52,700 nt of DNA. Origin: CAMBRQ01 sp945870325 (GTDB taxonomy: Bacteria; Bacillota; Clostridia; Lachnospirales; Lachnospiraceae). The stretch's first letter is position 1. Each line of letters begins with the position of its first letter. Position numbers and translations under genes: made by a program. Under the pieces are notes generated by a model. That model was not told the DNA's origin. It did no database searches and saw only the letters and a list, made by a program, of their open reading frames with translations. Below, piece after piece: positions 17,643 through 24,848 of this stretch. The stretch lies in NCBI RefSeq assembly GCF_050313795.1, contig NZ_JBNPMC010000026.1, positions 1 to 52,700 of the forward strand, written 5' to 3'.

Positions 17643-19820
17643 ATGGATAACATTGAAAAAGATATAGCTCAGGGCTATGCTGATTTTGCAGATGATGAAG
17701 GAAGCATAGAAGAAGTAGAAACAGAGGAAAATATTGTAACTGAGAATAGCACATCATTTAGCTTTGAAGAAACCACCAATTTTTCTGAGATGAGTGATAT
17801 AAACAGAAAGCTCCGTACTTATTTTGATGGAAAGATTGTCCGTAAGGATTTGACGAAATCCATTAAAGAAGGTGCGAATGTTCCGGTTTATGTGCTTGAA
17901 TTTTTACTTGGACAGTATTGCAGTTCTGATGACCCGTCTATCATCGAAGAAGGTGTGGCGAATGTAAAAAGAATACTGGCAGACAATTATGTACGACCAG
18001 ACGAAGCACAGAAAATCCTTTCATTGCTCCGTCAGAGGGGAAGTCATACAGTCATTGATAAGATTACGGTTAATCTGAATATTAAAAAAGATACTTATGA
18101 AGCAGAGTTTTCTAACCTTGGAATTAAAGCAATTCCGATTAGCGAAGATTATCCGAGTAAATTTGACCGCCTGCTTTGTGGCGGTATCTGGTGTATTGTT
18201 CAGCTTGAATATGAATACATAGAGGAAGATAAAAATGCTTCTCCTATCCATATCCGTAAATTGACACCGATTCAGATGCCGCACGTTGACATCAATGAAC
18301 TGAAACAAGGAAGAAAAGCATTTACAAAAGATGAATGGATAAGCGTAATGCTTCGTTCTATCGGTATGGAACCGGATACACTGACCGAAAGAGAAAAGTG
18401 GCTGCTTCTTGCCCGTATGTTACCGCTTGTGGAAAATAATTTTAACTTGTGTGAACTCGGACCGAGAAGTACAGGTAAATCCCATTTGTATAAAGAAATT
18501 TCACCGAACAGTATTCTTGTTTCCGGTGGTCAGACGACGGTTGCCAATTTGTTCTACAATATGGCAAGAAAGACAGTTGGTCTTGTCGGTTTGTGGGATT
18601 GTGTTGCCTTTGATGAGGTTGCAGGTATAAATTTCAAAGATAAAGACGGTATCCAGATAATGAAAGATTATATGGCTTCCGGTTCTTTCGCTCGTGGAAA
18701 AGAAGAAAAATCTGCGTCTGCATCAATGGTATTTGTGGGCAATATCAACCAGAGTGTTGATGTGCTGTTGAAAACATCAAGTCTGTTTGCTCCGTTCCCT
18801 CCGGAAATGGGAACAGATACAGCATTCCTTGACCGTATGCACTGCTATATTCCGGGTTGGGAAATTCCGAAGTTTAGACCGCAGCATTTTACAAATGATT
18901 ATGGATTTATCAGTGATTATCTTGCAGAGTTTATTAGAGAACTTCGTAAAGAACAGTATGGCGATGCCTTGGATAAATATTTCCGCCTTGGAAAGAACTT
19001 AAATCAGCGTGATACGATTGCAGTCAGAAAGATGGTCGGTGGATTCATCAAGCTGCTTTATCCTGATGGAGAATATACAAAAGAGGAACTGGAAGAAGTT
19101 TTGAAGATTTCTCTTGAGATGCGTCGTAGAGTAAAAGAGCAGTTAAAGAAACTTGGTGGTATGGAGTTCTATGATGTTAATTTCTCATACATTGATAATG
19201 AAACATTTGAGGAATTCTATGTGTCCGTACCAGAGCAAGGCGGTGGAAAGCTGATTCCGGAAGGAATGTGCAATCCGGGACAAGTCTATACCGTGGCTCA
19301 GGGTAAAACAGGTATGCTTGGTGTATTCCGTTTGGAATCTCAGATGATGCCGGGGAATGGAAAATTTGAGCGTTCAGGTCTTGGTTCTGATGGAAAATGC
19401 AAAGAAGCAACGAACACAGCATTTAATTTCCTGAAAGCCAATTCTAACCGTATCAGTGGCTCTATCAGTACGACGACAAAGGATTATATCATCAATTACC
19501 AAGACTTGCAGGGCATTGGTATGACAGACAAATTGGCATTGCCGACCTTGATTGCATTGTCGTCAGTAGCACTGGGAAAACCCGTTGCAAGCAGTCTTGC
19601 AGTTCTTGGAGAAATCAGTATCGCAGGAACACTTATCAAAGTAGATGAGCTTGCAAACAGCTTGCAGGTATGTTTGGACAGCGGGGCAAAGAAAGTTTTG
19701 CTTCCTATCGTATCCGCAGCAGACATTGGAGCAGTTCCATCGGATTTAATTGGTTGTTTTAATTTGATTTTCTATTCCAGTGCGGAAGATGCAGTATATA
19801 AGGCGTTGGGTGTGGAATAA
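17643..19820 (+). CDS. brxL: BrxL, AAA+ ATPase with Lon-like C-terminal domain
   Basis: A 725-residue BrxL closing the core BREX set. The AAA+ Walker A is GPRSTGKSHLYKE (~277-289), and VAFDEVAGINF (~321-331) is the Walker B/DE. A Lon-like domain occupies the last ~170 residues (ISIAGTLIKVDELANSLQVC, then KKVLLPIVSAADI). I do not see the canonical Lon Ser-Lys dyad: the region aligned with the catalytic Ser reads QGIGMTDKLALPT. This agrees with the view of BrxL as a DNA-binding ring ATPase rather than an active protease. GAGGAGGA precedes the ATG. Slightly longer than the usual ~670-700 residues. Confidence 0.93.
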   Translation: MDNIEKDIAQGYADFADDEGSIEEVETEENIVTENSTSFSFEETTNFSEMSDINRKLRTYFDGKIVRKDLTKSIKEGANVPVYVLEFLLGQYCSSDDPSIIEEGVANVKRILADNYVRPDEAQKILSLLRQRGSHTVIDKITVNLNIKKDTYEAEFSNLGIKAIPISEDYPSKFDRLLCGGIWCIVQLEYEYIEEDKNASPIHIRKLTPIQMPHVDINELKQGRKAFTKDEWISVMLRSIGMEPDTLTEREKWLLLARMLPLVENNFNLCELGPRSTGKSHLYKEISPNSILVSGGQTTVANLFYNMARKTVGLVGLWDCVAFDEVAGINFKDKDGIQIMKDYMASGSFARGKEEKSASASMVFVGNINQSVDVLLKTSSLFAPFPPEMGTDTAFLDRMHCYIPGWEIPKFRPQHFTNDYGFISDYLAEFIRELRKEQYGDALDKYFRLGKNLNQRDTIAVRKMVGGFIKLLYPDGEYTKEELEEVLKISLEMRRRVKEQLKKLGGMEFYDVNFSYIDNETFEEFYVSVPEQGGGKLIPEGMCNPGQVYTVAQGKTGMLGVFRLESQMMPGNGKFERSGLGSDGKCKEATNTAFNFLKANSNRISGSISTTTKDYIINYQDLQGIGMTDKLALPTLIALSSVALGKPVASSLAVLGEISIAGTLIKVDELANSLQVCLDSGAKKVLLPIVSAADIGAVPSDLIGCFNLIFYSSAEDAVYKALGVE

Positions 19821-19837
19821 AAAGAAAGGGTGTTTTA

Positions 19838-20269
19838 TTGAAAGTGGCAGAAGATAAAACAGAAATTATATTAGCACAATGGCAAACTTGCGTTGAAATG
19901 GCAAATTCAGTTAGTCAACGTAGAGATGCGATGAATAATATTTTTATTACCTTGAATTTAGCGATAATTGCAGCCGTTTCAATAGCGTGGAATGTAAAAT
20001 CTTTGTTTATCCTTGTGGCAGGAATTGTTGTTTGTGCTATTTGGTTATTGTTTATTAGAAACTATAAGCTGCTTAATGCAGAGAAATTCAATGTAATAAA
20101 TACTATCGAAAAGAAACTTCCGGTAACGCCATTTAATGATGAGTGGGAAAAACTGAAAAACAATAAAAAATATACAGATGGTACTAAGTTGGAGAAAACC
20201 CTTCCGATAATGTTTATCATTTTATATGGAGTTGCTGTTGTTACTATTATTATTATGAAATTTTGTTGA
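19838..20269 (+). CDS. RipA/SLATT-like small membrane protein
   Basis: A 143-residue protein with three predicted membrane helices: IFITLNLAIIAAVSIAW (~35-51), LFILVAGIVVCAIWLLFI (~55-72) and IMFIILYGVAVVTIIIMKF (~124-142). The stretch NSVSQRRDAMNNIFITLN and the loop NVINTIEKKLPVTPFNDEW match, from memory, the RipA-family octameric membrane proteins. Related SLATT-type proteins are predicted effectors or pores in nucleotide-signalling defence systems. TTG 19838 follows AAAGAAAGGGTG. It lies 17 bp after brxL and 14 bp before a TIR gene, so the two look like one functional pair appended to BREX. Confidence 0.75.
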   Translation: MKVAEDKTEIILAQWQTCVEMANSVSQRRDAMNNIFITLNLAIIAAVSIAWNVKSLFILVAGIVVCAIWLLFIRNYKLLNAEKFNVINTIEKKLPVTPFNDEWEKLKNNKKYTDGTKLEKTLPIMFIILYGVAVVTIIIMKFC

Positions 20270-20283
20270 AAAGGAGAGATTAT

Positions 20284-20679
20284 ATGACATACCATTTATT
20301 TATCAGTCACTCTTGGAATTATTCAAATACATATAATGATTTGATTAGACTACTTGATTCAAAATCTTATTTCAGCTATAAGAATTATTCAGTTCCTAAA
20401 GATGACCCGATACATAATGCACCGTATGATTATCAATTAAAGGCGGCTATTCGAAATCAAATGCAGCACGCAAGTTGTGTTTTGATTCTTGCAGGTGTTT
20501 ATTCAACTTATAGCAAATGGATAAATATTGAGATTCAACTGGCACAAGAGATGGGAAAGAAAATCATTGCAATTGAGCCGTGGGCTTCTGAAAGAACATC
20601 ACTGGTTGTAAAAAGAGCTGCAAATGATATTGTAAAATGGAATACGGACTCTATTGTAAGAGCAATTAGAGGATATTAA
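20284..20679 (+). CDS. ThsB-like TIR-domain protein
   Basis: A 131-residue single-domain TIR-like protein of the Thoeris ThsB (DUF1863) type. It opens with YHLFISHSWNYSNTYNDLI, the usual beta-A motif, has NYSVPKDDPIH after it and SKWINIEIQLAQEMGKKIIA later. The Glu in NIEIQ is at the place of the catalytic Glu of NAD-hydrolysing TIR domains. ThsB proteins make a cyclic ADP-ribose-type signal on infection. No ThsA (SIR2/SLOG or macro) gene is near; the only candidate partner is the membrane protein directly upstream. ATG 20284 is set by AAGGAGAG. The last gene of the co-directional run, 100 bp before the WYL gene. Confidence 0.82.
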   Translation: MTYHLFISHSWNYSNTYNDLIRLLDSKSYFSYKNYSVPKDDPIHNAPYDYQLKAAIRNQMQHASCVLILAGVYSTYSKWINIEIQLAQEMGKKIIAIEPWASERTSLVVKRAANDIVKWNTDSIVRAIRGY

Positions 20680-20779
20680 ACTGGAAAATGATATTCTTGA
20701 ATAAACGATTAGGTTATGAAAAAACTATGGTTGCTAAGGAGAGTTACAATACATATTAGAAATTTGGAAAGGGCAGGCT

Positions 20780-21781
20780 ATGGAAACAAAGCCAAGGATT
20801 TTATATTTACAAAAGATTTTACTGGAAAGAACCGATGAAGAAAATCCTCTTTCCACAACACAGCTAATCAATATATTGAATGATGAATACGGAATATCTG
20901 CACATAGAACGACGGTCACAAAAGACATTGCAGCACTTCAGGAGTTTGGAATGGATATTGTTACTATCCATTCTACGCAGAGCAAATACTTTGTAGCCAG
21001 CCGCAAGTTTGAACTGCCGGAACTGAAACTGCTGATAGATGCAGTGGAGTCATCGAAGTTCATTACAAAGAAGAAAAGCGAAACTCTGATTGAGAAGATA
21101 CATACGATGACCAGTCCGGGGCAGGTGGCAAAGCTGAAGCGTAATAACTATGTGGTCAATCGCATTAAGCCGGATAATGAGCAGATATATTATATTATTG
21201 ATGCTATAAACGATGCCATCAACGCAGGTAAACAGATTTCTTTCCAGTATTACGATTATACCGGATTAAAGAAAAAGGTTCTGAAGAATAAGGGCGAGAT
21301 TTATAAGCTGAGTCCGTATAAACTTCTCTGGTGTGGGGACTATTATTATGTTCTCGGATATTCTGAGAAGAAAAGCAAGGTTATCAATTTCAGGGTAGAC
21401 CGTATTGCTTCCAAGCCAGAGATATTGGATAAGGGCATTATTCCTATGCCTGATGATTTTGATATTGAGAATTACACAAAGGAAGTTTTCTTTATGTTCT
21501 CAGGCGAGAAAGTTTTGGTGGATTTACGGTGTGATAATAGCCTGATGAAAACAATGGTTGACCGTTTCGGAGAAGATGTGACAACCCTTGCGTATGATAT
21601 GACTTCTTTCAGAGTACAGACCGAAGTATCAGCCAGTCCGACTTTTTTCGGTTGGGTATTTGGCTTCAATGGCAAAGTACAGATACTTGCACCGGAAAGT
21701 GTAAAAGAACAGTACAGACAGATGATTGCACAAGCTGATGAGGATATGCAGCAAAAAGAAAACAAAGAACAGGAAATCTAA
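20780..21781 (+). CDS. WYL-domain transcriptional regulator
   Basis: A 333-residue regulator. A winged helix-turn-helix fills the first ~75 residues (STTQLINILNDEYGISAHRT), the WYL domain follows at ~145-215 (ISFQYYDYTGLKKK, then YKLSPYKLLWCGDYYYVLGY and FRVDRIA) and a WCX-like C-terminal domain ends it. WYL domains sense nucleic acids or nucleotides and often control defence islands; the BREX regulator BrxR has this architecture but usually lies upstream of its operon. Here it is at the 3' end of the cargo. It may regulate BREX, the TIR pair, or both; the operator is not evident. Confidence 0.88.
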   Translation: METKPRILYLQKILLERTDEENPLSTTQLINILNDEYGISAHRTTVTKDIAALQEFGMDIVTIHSTQSKYFVASRKFELPELKLLIDAVESSKFITKKKSETLIEKIHTMTSPGQVAKLKRNNYVVNRIKPDNEQIYYIIDAINDAINAGKQISFQYYDYTGLKKKVLKNKGEIYKLSPYKLLWCGDYYYVLGYSEKKSKVINFRVDRIASKPEILDKGIIPMPDDFDIENYTKEVFFMFSGEKVLVDLRCDNSLMKTMVDRFGEDVTTLAYDMTSFRVQTEVSASPTFFGWVFGFNGKVQILAPESVKEQYRQMIAQADEDMQQKENKEQEI

Positions 21782-21811
21782 CTGTGAACGAAAAAGCTGA
21801 GTAATAAGGAC

Positions 21812-21856
21812 AGCAACTGCAAGTTGCTTGTTTGAGATAATGCGTGAGACTATAAT
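21812..21856 (+). promoter_or_regulatory. Promoter with palindromic operator before the XRE/zinc-ribbon gene
   Basis: TTGTTT (21828-21833), 17-bp spacer, TATAAT (21851-21856). A 7-bp inverted repeat AGCAACT-GCA-AGTTGCT (21812-21828) abuts the -35 box, a likely operator for the XRE protein encoded downstream. Confidence 0.55.
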
Positions 21857-21881
21857 AAAGGTGTAAGGGAGGTACTGCATA

Positions 21882-22649
21882 ATGGATACAAAACAGGTTA
21901 TACTTGAACTTCGCACTCAAAAGGGAATGTCGCAGGATGAGCTTGCAGAAAAAGTTTTTGTAAGTCGTCAGGCAGTTTCACGTTGGGAAAACGGAGAAAC
22001 AGTTCCGAATACGGAAACATTGAAATTGCTGTCAAAAGTATTAGATGTTTCCATAAATACACTTTTAGGCTCACCGAGAAAGCTTATTTGCCAATGCTGT
22101 GGAATGCCGCTTGAAGATGATGATATTATCGGACACAATCACGATGGTTCCTTCAACGAGGACTATTGTAAGTGGTGTTATGCCGATGGAACATATACTT
22201 ACAATGATATGGACGATTTGATTGAAGTTTGTGTTAAGAATATGGTAAGCGAGAATTTCACGGAGGAACAAGCCCGTTCTTATATGAAAGAGCTACTTCC
22301 TACTTTGGATTACTGGAAGAAATATGATGAGCTTAGTGATAACGGTCAGTTTGAAGAATTCAAGAAAAAGTTAATCAATGAAATTAACGAATTGAATGTT
22401 GACGGAATGCCAAAGGTCGAAAAACTGAATGCCCTTGTGGGAAAGTATGTGAATCTTGAGTACCGGCTTCCGAATGGGCAAGCGGCTAAGTTTTTGAATG
22501 AGGCAAAGACATATCTGGGCAATCAGCTTGAATGTGAATACGGCGGCGATAGATGTTTCGGCGTTGTTGCAGATATGGATTTTATTCTTATTTGTACTTA
22601 TGAAGAAGATGGTAAAAATCCGGAACTTGTATTGTATAAGAAAAGATAA
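21882..22649 (+). CDS. XRE regulator with zinc-ribbon domain
   Basis: A 255-residue protein. An XRE helix-turn-helix (MSQDELAEKVFVSRQAVSRW) fills residues ~1-62. A putative zinc ribbon (PF12674 type) at ~67-150 has CQCCGMPL and YCKWCYADG as metal knuckles and ends in a helical FTEEQARSYMKELLP segment. The C-terminal ~90 residues are of unclear type. Such HTH plus zinc-ribbon proteins are common stand-alone regulators in Clostridia. GGGAGGT sets the ATG. It has its own promoter and operator-like palindrome and its own terminator at 22709, so it is a separate transcription unit. Confidence 0.85.
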   Translation: MDTKQVILELRTQKGMSQDELAEKVFVSRQAVSRWENGETVPNTETLKLLSKVLDVSINTLLGSPRKLICQCCGMPLEDDDIIGHNHDGSFNEDYCKWCYADGTYTYNDMDDLIEVCVKNMVSENFTEEQARSYMKELLPTLDYWKKYDELSDNGQFEEFKKKLINEINELNVDGMPKVEKLNALVGKYVNLEYRLPNGQAAKFLNEAKTYLGNQLECEYGGDRCFGVVADMDFILICTYEEDGKNPELVLYKKR

Positions 22650-22708
22650 GTATAGAGAAAATAGCAAACCATTGGAGTTCATAATTTTAGTGCGAGTGAA
22701 TAGATTTT

Positions 22709-22745
22709 GAGGTGTTAGCAAATTGCGACACCTCTTTTCTTTTGC
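22709..22745 (+). terminator. Terminator, twin of the inverted repeat at 2868
   Basis: GAGGTGT (22709-22715) pairs with ACACCTC (22728-22734), followed by TTTTCTTTT. The 22-nt core shares arms and most of its centre with 2868-2889, which lacks the T-run. Confidence 0.7.
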
Positions 22746-22756
22746 GAAAAACCTAC

Positions 22757-22813
22757 TTGAAAAATTTTTCGTATCAGGTATAATAAAACTATCGAAAGCA
22801 AACTGCTTCCGAT
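22757..22813 (+). promoter_or_regulatory. Promoter and candidate self-operator of the LexA-like gene
   Basis: TTGAAA (22757-22762), 16-bp spacer, TATAAT (22779-22784). Just downstream, an inverted repeat ATCG-A-AAGCA / TGCTT-C-CGAT (22791-22813) covers the likely transcription start and is well placed for repression by the encoded protein. It does not match the usual Firmicute SOS box (CGAAC-N4-GTTCG). Confidence 0.6.
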
Positions 22814-22836
22814 AGAAAAGAAAGCGAGGTGCAGGT

Positions 22837-23436
22837 ATGAGAAGAAAGAGTCCTGAACTTATGAGTGAGATAAAAAAGTATATAGAGGATTATTACCTGC
22901 AAAACAGACAATCCCCATCGACTACAAAGATTGCTGAAGCGGTTGGCATTGCCAGAGGTACAGCATACAAATACTTAGTAGAGATGGCTGAGAAGAATAT
23001 GATTGAGTACGACGGGCAGGAGATTCGCACCAATGTGACCCGTAAGTACAGTGGCGAACAGACACAGACACCGATTGTAGGTTCTATTCCTTGTGGCAGT
23101 CCTCAGTATGAGGAAGAAAATATTGAAGAATATGTATCACTTCCTACTGCTATTTTCGGCAAAGGAGATTTCTTTATATTAAGAGCAAGCGGTCAGTCTA
23201 TGATTGAAGCAGGGATTGATGACGGCGACCTTGTGGTTGTCAAAAAGCAGGTAGAAGCCAATGAGGGCGACATAGTAGTTGCCCTTGTGGATAATCAGAA
23301 TACATTGAAACGTTACTTCCGAGATGATGAGAATAAGAAAATCATTCTCCATCCGGAAAATAAGAAGATGAAAGACATCATTGTAGATGAGTGCTGCATT
23401 CAGGGTGTGGCTTGTCACATCATCAAAGAACTATAA
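22837..23436 (+). CDS. LexA/CI-like S24-type repressor
   Basis: A 199-residue LexA-like protein: an N-terminal winged helix (residues ~5-65, SPSTTKIAEAVGIARGTAYK) and a C-terminal S24 self-cleavage domain. The probable scissile bond is Cys-Gly in GSIPCGSP (~86-87) rather than Ala-Gly. The catalytic Ser is in ASGQSMIEAG (~121) and the Lys in NTLKRYF (~157). It probably represses element functions until DNA damage triggers cleavage, the logic of phage CI and of SOS-induced conjugative elements. It heads a tight operon with a 39-aa gene, an ImmA-like protease and a zinc-ribbon gene. AGCGAGGTG precedes the ATG. Confidence 0.88.
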   Translation: MRRKSPELMSEIKKYIEDYYLQNRQSPSTTKIAEAVGIARGTAYKYLVEMAEKNMIEYDGQEIRTNVTRKYSGEQTQTPIVGSIPCGSPQYEEENIEEYVSLPTAIFGKGDFFILRASGQSMIEAGIDDGDLVVVKKQVEANEGDIVVALVDNQNTLKRYFRDDENKKIILHPENKKMKDIIVDECCIQGVACHIIKEL

Positions 23437-23450
23437 CAGAGGACAGACGA

Positions 23451-23570
23451 ATGAGAACACTTGAAGGAATTCGCTATCTAATCAATTTGGATAGTGCGGA
23501 AATACAACAGAACTTTGCCGGAGGAGTTGCACCGCCGGACAAGGTGGAGTCGGAGGTGGACACAACTTGA
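23451..23570 (+). CDS. 39-aa protein between LexA-like and ImmA-like genes
   Basis: A 39-residue reading frame beginning MRTLEGIRYLINLDSAEIQQ. It has AGAGGA at proper spacing before ATG 23451 and overlaps the next gene in TTGA, so translation is probably coupled. Family unknown. It may only serve coupling, or act as a small partner of the protease. Confidence 0.5.
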   Translation: MRTLEGIRYLINLDSAEIQQNFAGGVAPPDKVESEVDTT

Positions 23571-24292
23571 GTATTTATATGTCAAGAGCCGAGTTGGAAG
23601 AAATCAGCGAAGGCTTGATAACAGCTTACGCTAATAAGTTTAGCAATCGAGTGATTCAATCCATCGACATAGAACATTTCATTACAGAATTTCTTATGTT
23701 ACGAATTGAATACGCTTCTTTCGCAGAAGATGATGCAGGCAGGATTGGCTTTCTGGCAGATGGAGCAACACCACTGCTGGTACATCAGGACGGAAAAATT
23801 ATTCCCTTTGTTTTCCCGAAAGATACCATCGTACTTGATAAATTTCTTCTTGCCGAAAAGGAGCAAGGACGTCGCAGGTTTACAATGGCACACGAAGCGT
23901 CACATCATATCTTGAGTAAGATGTATGCAATGCCGAGTGAAGGACGCTTTCATGCAGAGTATGACAGTGAGCGTAGTTATTCCAAAGAGGAACTGGCTCA
24001 GATGTTTGCGTCTGTTGAGTGGCAGGCAGATACAATGGGAGCTTCGCTTCTTATGCCGAGAAGGATTATTGAAAATGCCTTGGCGAAATATAATCAGTCA
24101 AATCCGATAAAAGTTTATGGTGATAATACCATTGCTTCAAAGGAAAAAGCAGTTATTCGTAGAATGGCAGCTTATATCGGAGTATCTTATACAGCCTTGG
24201 TTATCAGATTGAGAGATATGGGACTATTTGAGTATCACAATATCCTTGAATACATTTCCAATGAATTAAATCTTGGAGGTGTTTCGCAATGA
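23567..24292 (+). CDS. ImmA/IrrE-family metallopeptidase
   Basis: A 241-residue protease-like protein with the zinc motif HEASH in FTMAHEASHHILSKM (~104-118) and a downstream Glu/Asp helix (VEWQADTMGASLLMPRRI) typical of ImmA/IrrE (DUF955). These enzymes cleave a repressor to induce mobile elements, as ImmA does with ImmR of ICEBs1. TTG 23567 is taken as start because GGAGGTGG lies 10 bp upstream; ATG 23579 is the alternative. Partnering with the LexA-like repressor 130 bp upstream is likely, giving two routes of repressor removal (self-cleavage and ImmA-type). Confidence 0.85.
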   Translation: MSIYMSRAELEEISEGLITAYANKFSNRVIQSIDIEHFITEFLMLRIEYASFAEDDAGRIGFLADGATPLLVHQDGKIIPFVFPKDTIVLDKFLLAEKEQGRRRFTMAHEASHHILSKMYAMPSEGRFHAEYDSERSYSKEELAQMFASVEWQADTMGASLLMPRRIIENALAKYNQSNPIKVYGDNTIASKEKAVIRRMAAYIGVSYTALVIRLRDMGLFEYHNILEYISNELNLGGVSQ

Positions 24293-24537
24293 GGTTACAG
24301 ACTCAGGTAGCACCTGAAATACAAAAGAGATTGCTTCTGTCAAGAGTAGAAGCAGAAAGCCTGAAAGAGCGTGATATTCTCTGCCCGACTTGCGGGTTCA
24401 GGATACAGAGAGTTTTTTCAGACGCAACCGGACATTTGAGTGTGAAGTGTCAGAAGTGCAAGAATGTCCACATCTTAAATCTCGCTTACTTCCGCAGAAT
24501 CCGTAGGAATGGATATGGCAGGAATTGCAGGCGATGA
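24289..24537 (+). CDS. Small zinc-ribbon protein (Com-like)
   Basis: An 82-residue protein with two CxxC pairs, CPTCGFRIQ and CQKCKNVH, spaced by about 20 residues, as in Mu Com-type or ribbon-type zinc fingers. The C-terminus is Arg-rich (YFRRIRRNGYGRNCRR), suggesting nucleic-acid binding. Its ATG overlaps the stop of the ImmA-like gene (ATGA), so it is the last gene of the LexA-like operon. The role is unknown. Confidence 0.7.
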   Translation: MRLQTQVAPEIQKRLLLSRVEAESLKERDILCPTCGFRIQRVFSDATGHLSVKCQKCKNVHILNLAYFRRIRRNGYGRNCRR

Positions 24538-24610
24538 GGATTACAAGTAAATATCGAAACGATTTCTAATCGAGTAAGCGGAGATAAGCAATTTATTTGC
24601 TAAACTACCA

Positions 24611-24683
24611 AGCACCGTACGAAGCCGGATAAGTGAAGAATAGAAGTATTCTTTGCTGTCCAGATTCGACGGTGCTTTTTTTG
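24611..24683 (+). ncRNA. Structured RNA or long terminator upstream of the sigma-like gene
   Basis: AGCACCGT-A-CGAA (24611-24623) pairs with TTCG-ACGGTGCT (24665-24676) in a 12-bp stem with one bulge, ending in seven T. Nested inside are GGAT/GTCC and the hairpin AAGAATA-gaag-TATTCTT. This is far larger than a plain terminator and may be a small RNA or attenuator between the LexA-like operon and the sigma-like gene. No known RNA family was recognised. Confidence 0.45.
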
Positions 24684-24720
24684 CTGCTGTTTTATTCGAT
24701 TATGCTTCGTGCAGTATTAG

Positions 24721-24750
24721 GTCTTTTCCCTTACTTGGGAAAGGACTTTT
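24721..24750 (+). promoter_or_regulatory. Hairpin holding the ribosome site of the leader peptide
   Basis: GTCTTTTCCC (24721-24730), loop TTACTT, GGGAAAGGAC (24737-24746): a 10-bp stem with one G-T pair, followed by TTTT. The AAAGGA in its right arm is the ribosome site of the 14-residue leader that starts at 24751. It could be an attenuator, a translational switch, or both. Confidence 0.55.
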
Positions 24751-24795
24751 ATGTTTTATAACGCATGGCAGTGCCAGATAGCTGAGTACCCGTAA
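24751..24795 (+). CDS. 14-aa leader peptide MFYNAWQCQIAEYP
   Basis: ATG 24751 follows AAAGGA at 5-nt spacing, encodes MFYNAWQCQIAEYP and stops with TAA at 24793-24795. The stop codon lies inside the left arm of the next hairpin (24791-24845), whose right arm masks the ribosome site of the sigma-like gene. A ribosome at the end of this leader would open that hairpin. This is the layout of leader-peptide translational attenuators such as ermC and cat leaders. Function is inferred from arrangement only. Confidence 0.55.
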   Translation: MFYNAWQCQIAEYP

Positions 24796-24845
24796 TCTCC
24801 GAATTTTGAAACTTATCAATTTTTCAAAATTCAAAGGAGATTACG
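24791..24845 (+). promoter_or_regulatory. Hairpin masking the ribosome site of the sigma-like gene
   Basis: CGTAATCTCC (24791-24800) pairs with GGAGATTACG (24836-24845), and GAATTTTGAAA (24801-24811) pairs with TTTCAAAATTC (24822-24832). The result is a 21-bp stem with only an AAA bulge. AAAGGAGA at 24833-24840 is the ribosome site for ATG 24849, so translation should be shut off unless the left arm is occupied. Confidence 0.75.
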
Positions 24846-24848
24846 AAA

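Noticed and set aside
22791..22813. Classic Firmicute SOS box upstream of the LexA-like gene
   Set aside because: The palindrome lacks the CGAAC-N4-GTTCG pattern, so it is reported only as an element-specific operator candidate.
24765..24785. Alternative 6-residue leader MAVPDS
   Set aside because: It has no ribosome site, while the overlapping 14-residue frame at 24751 has AAAGGA at proper spacing and ends in the hairpin arm.
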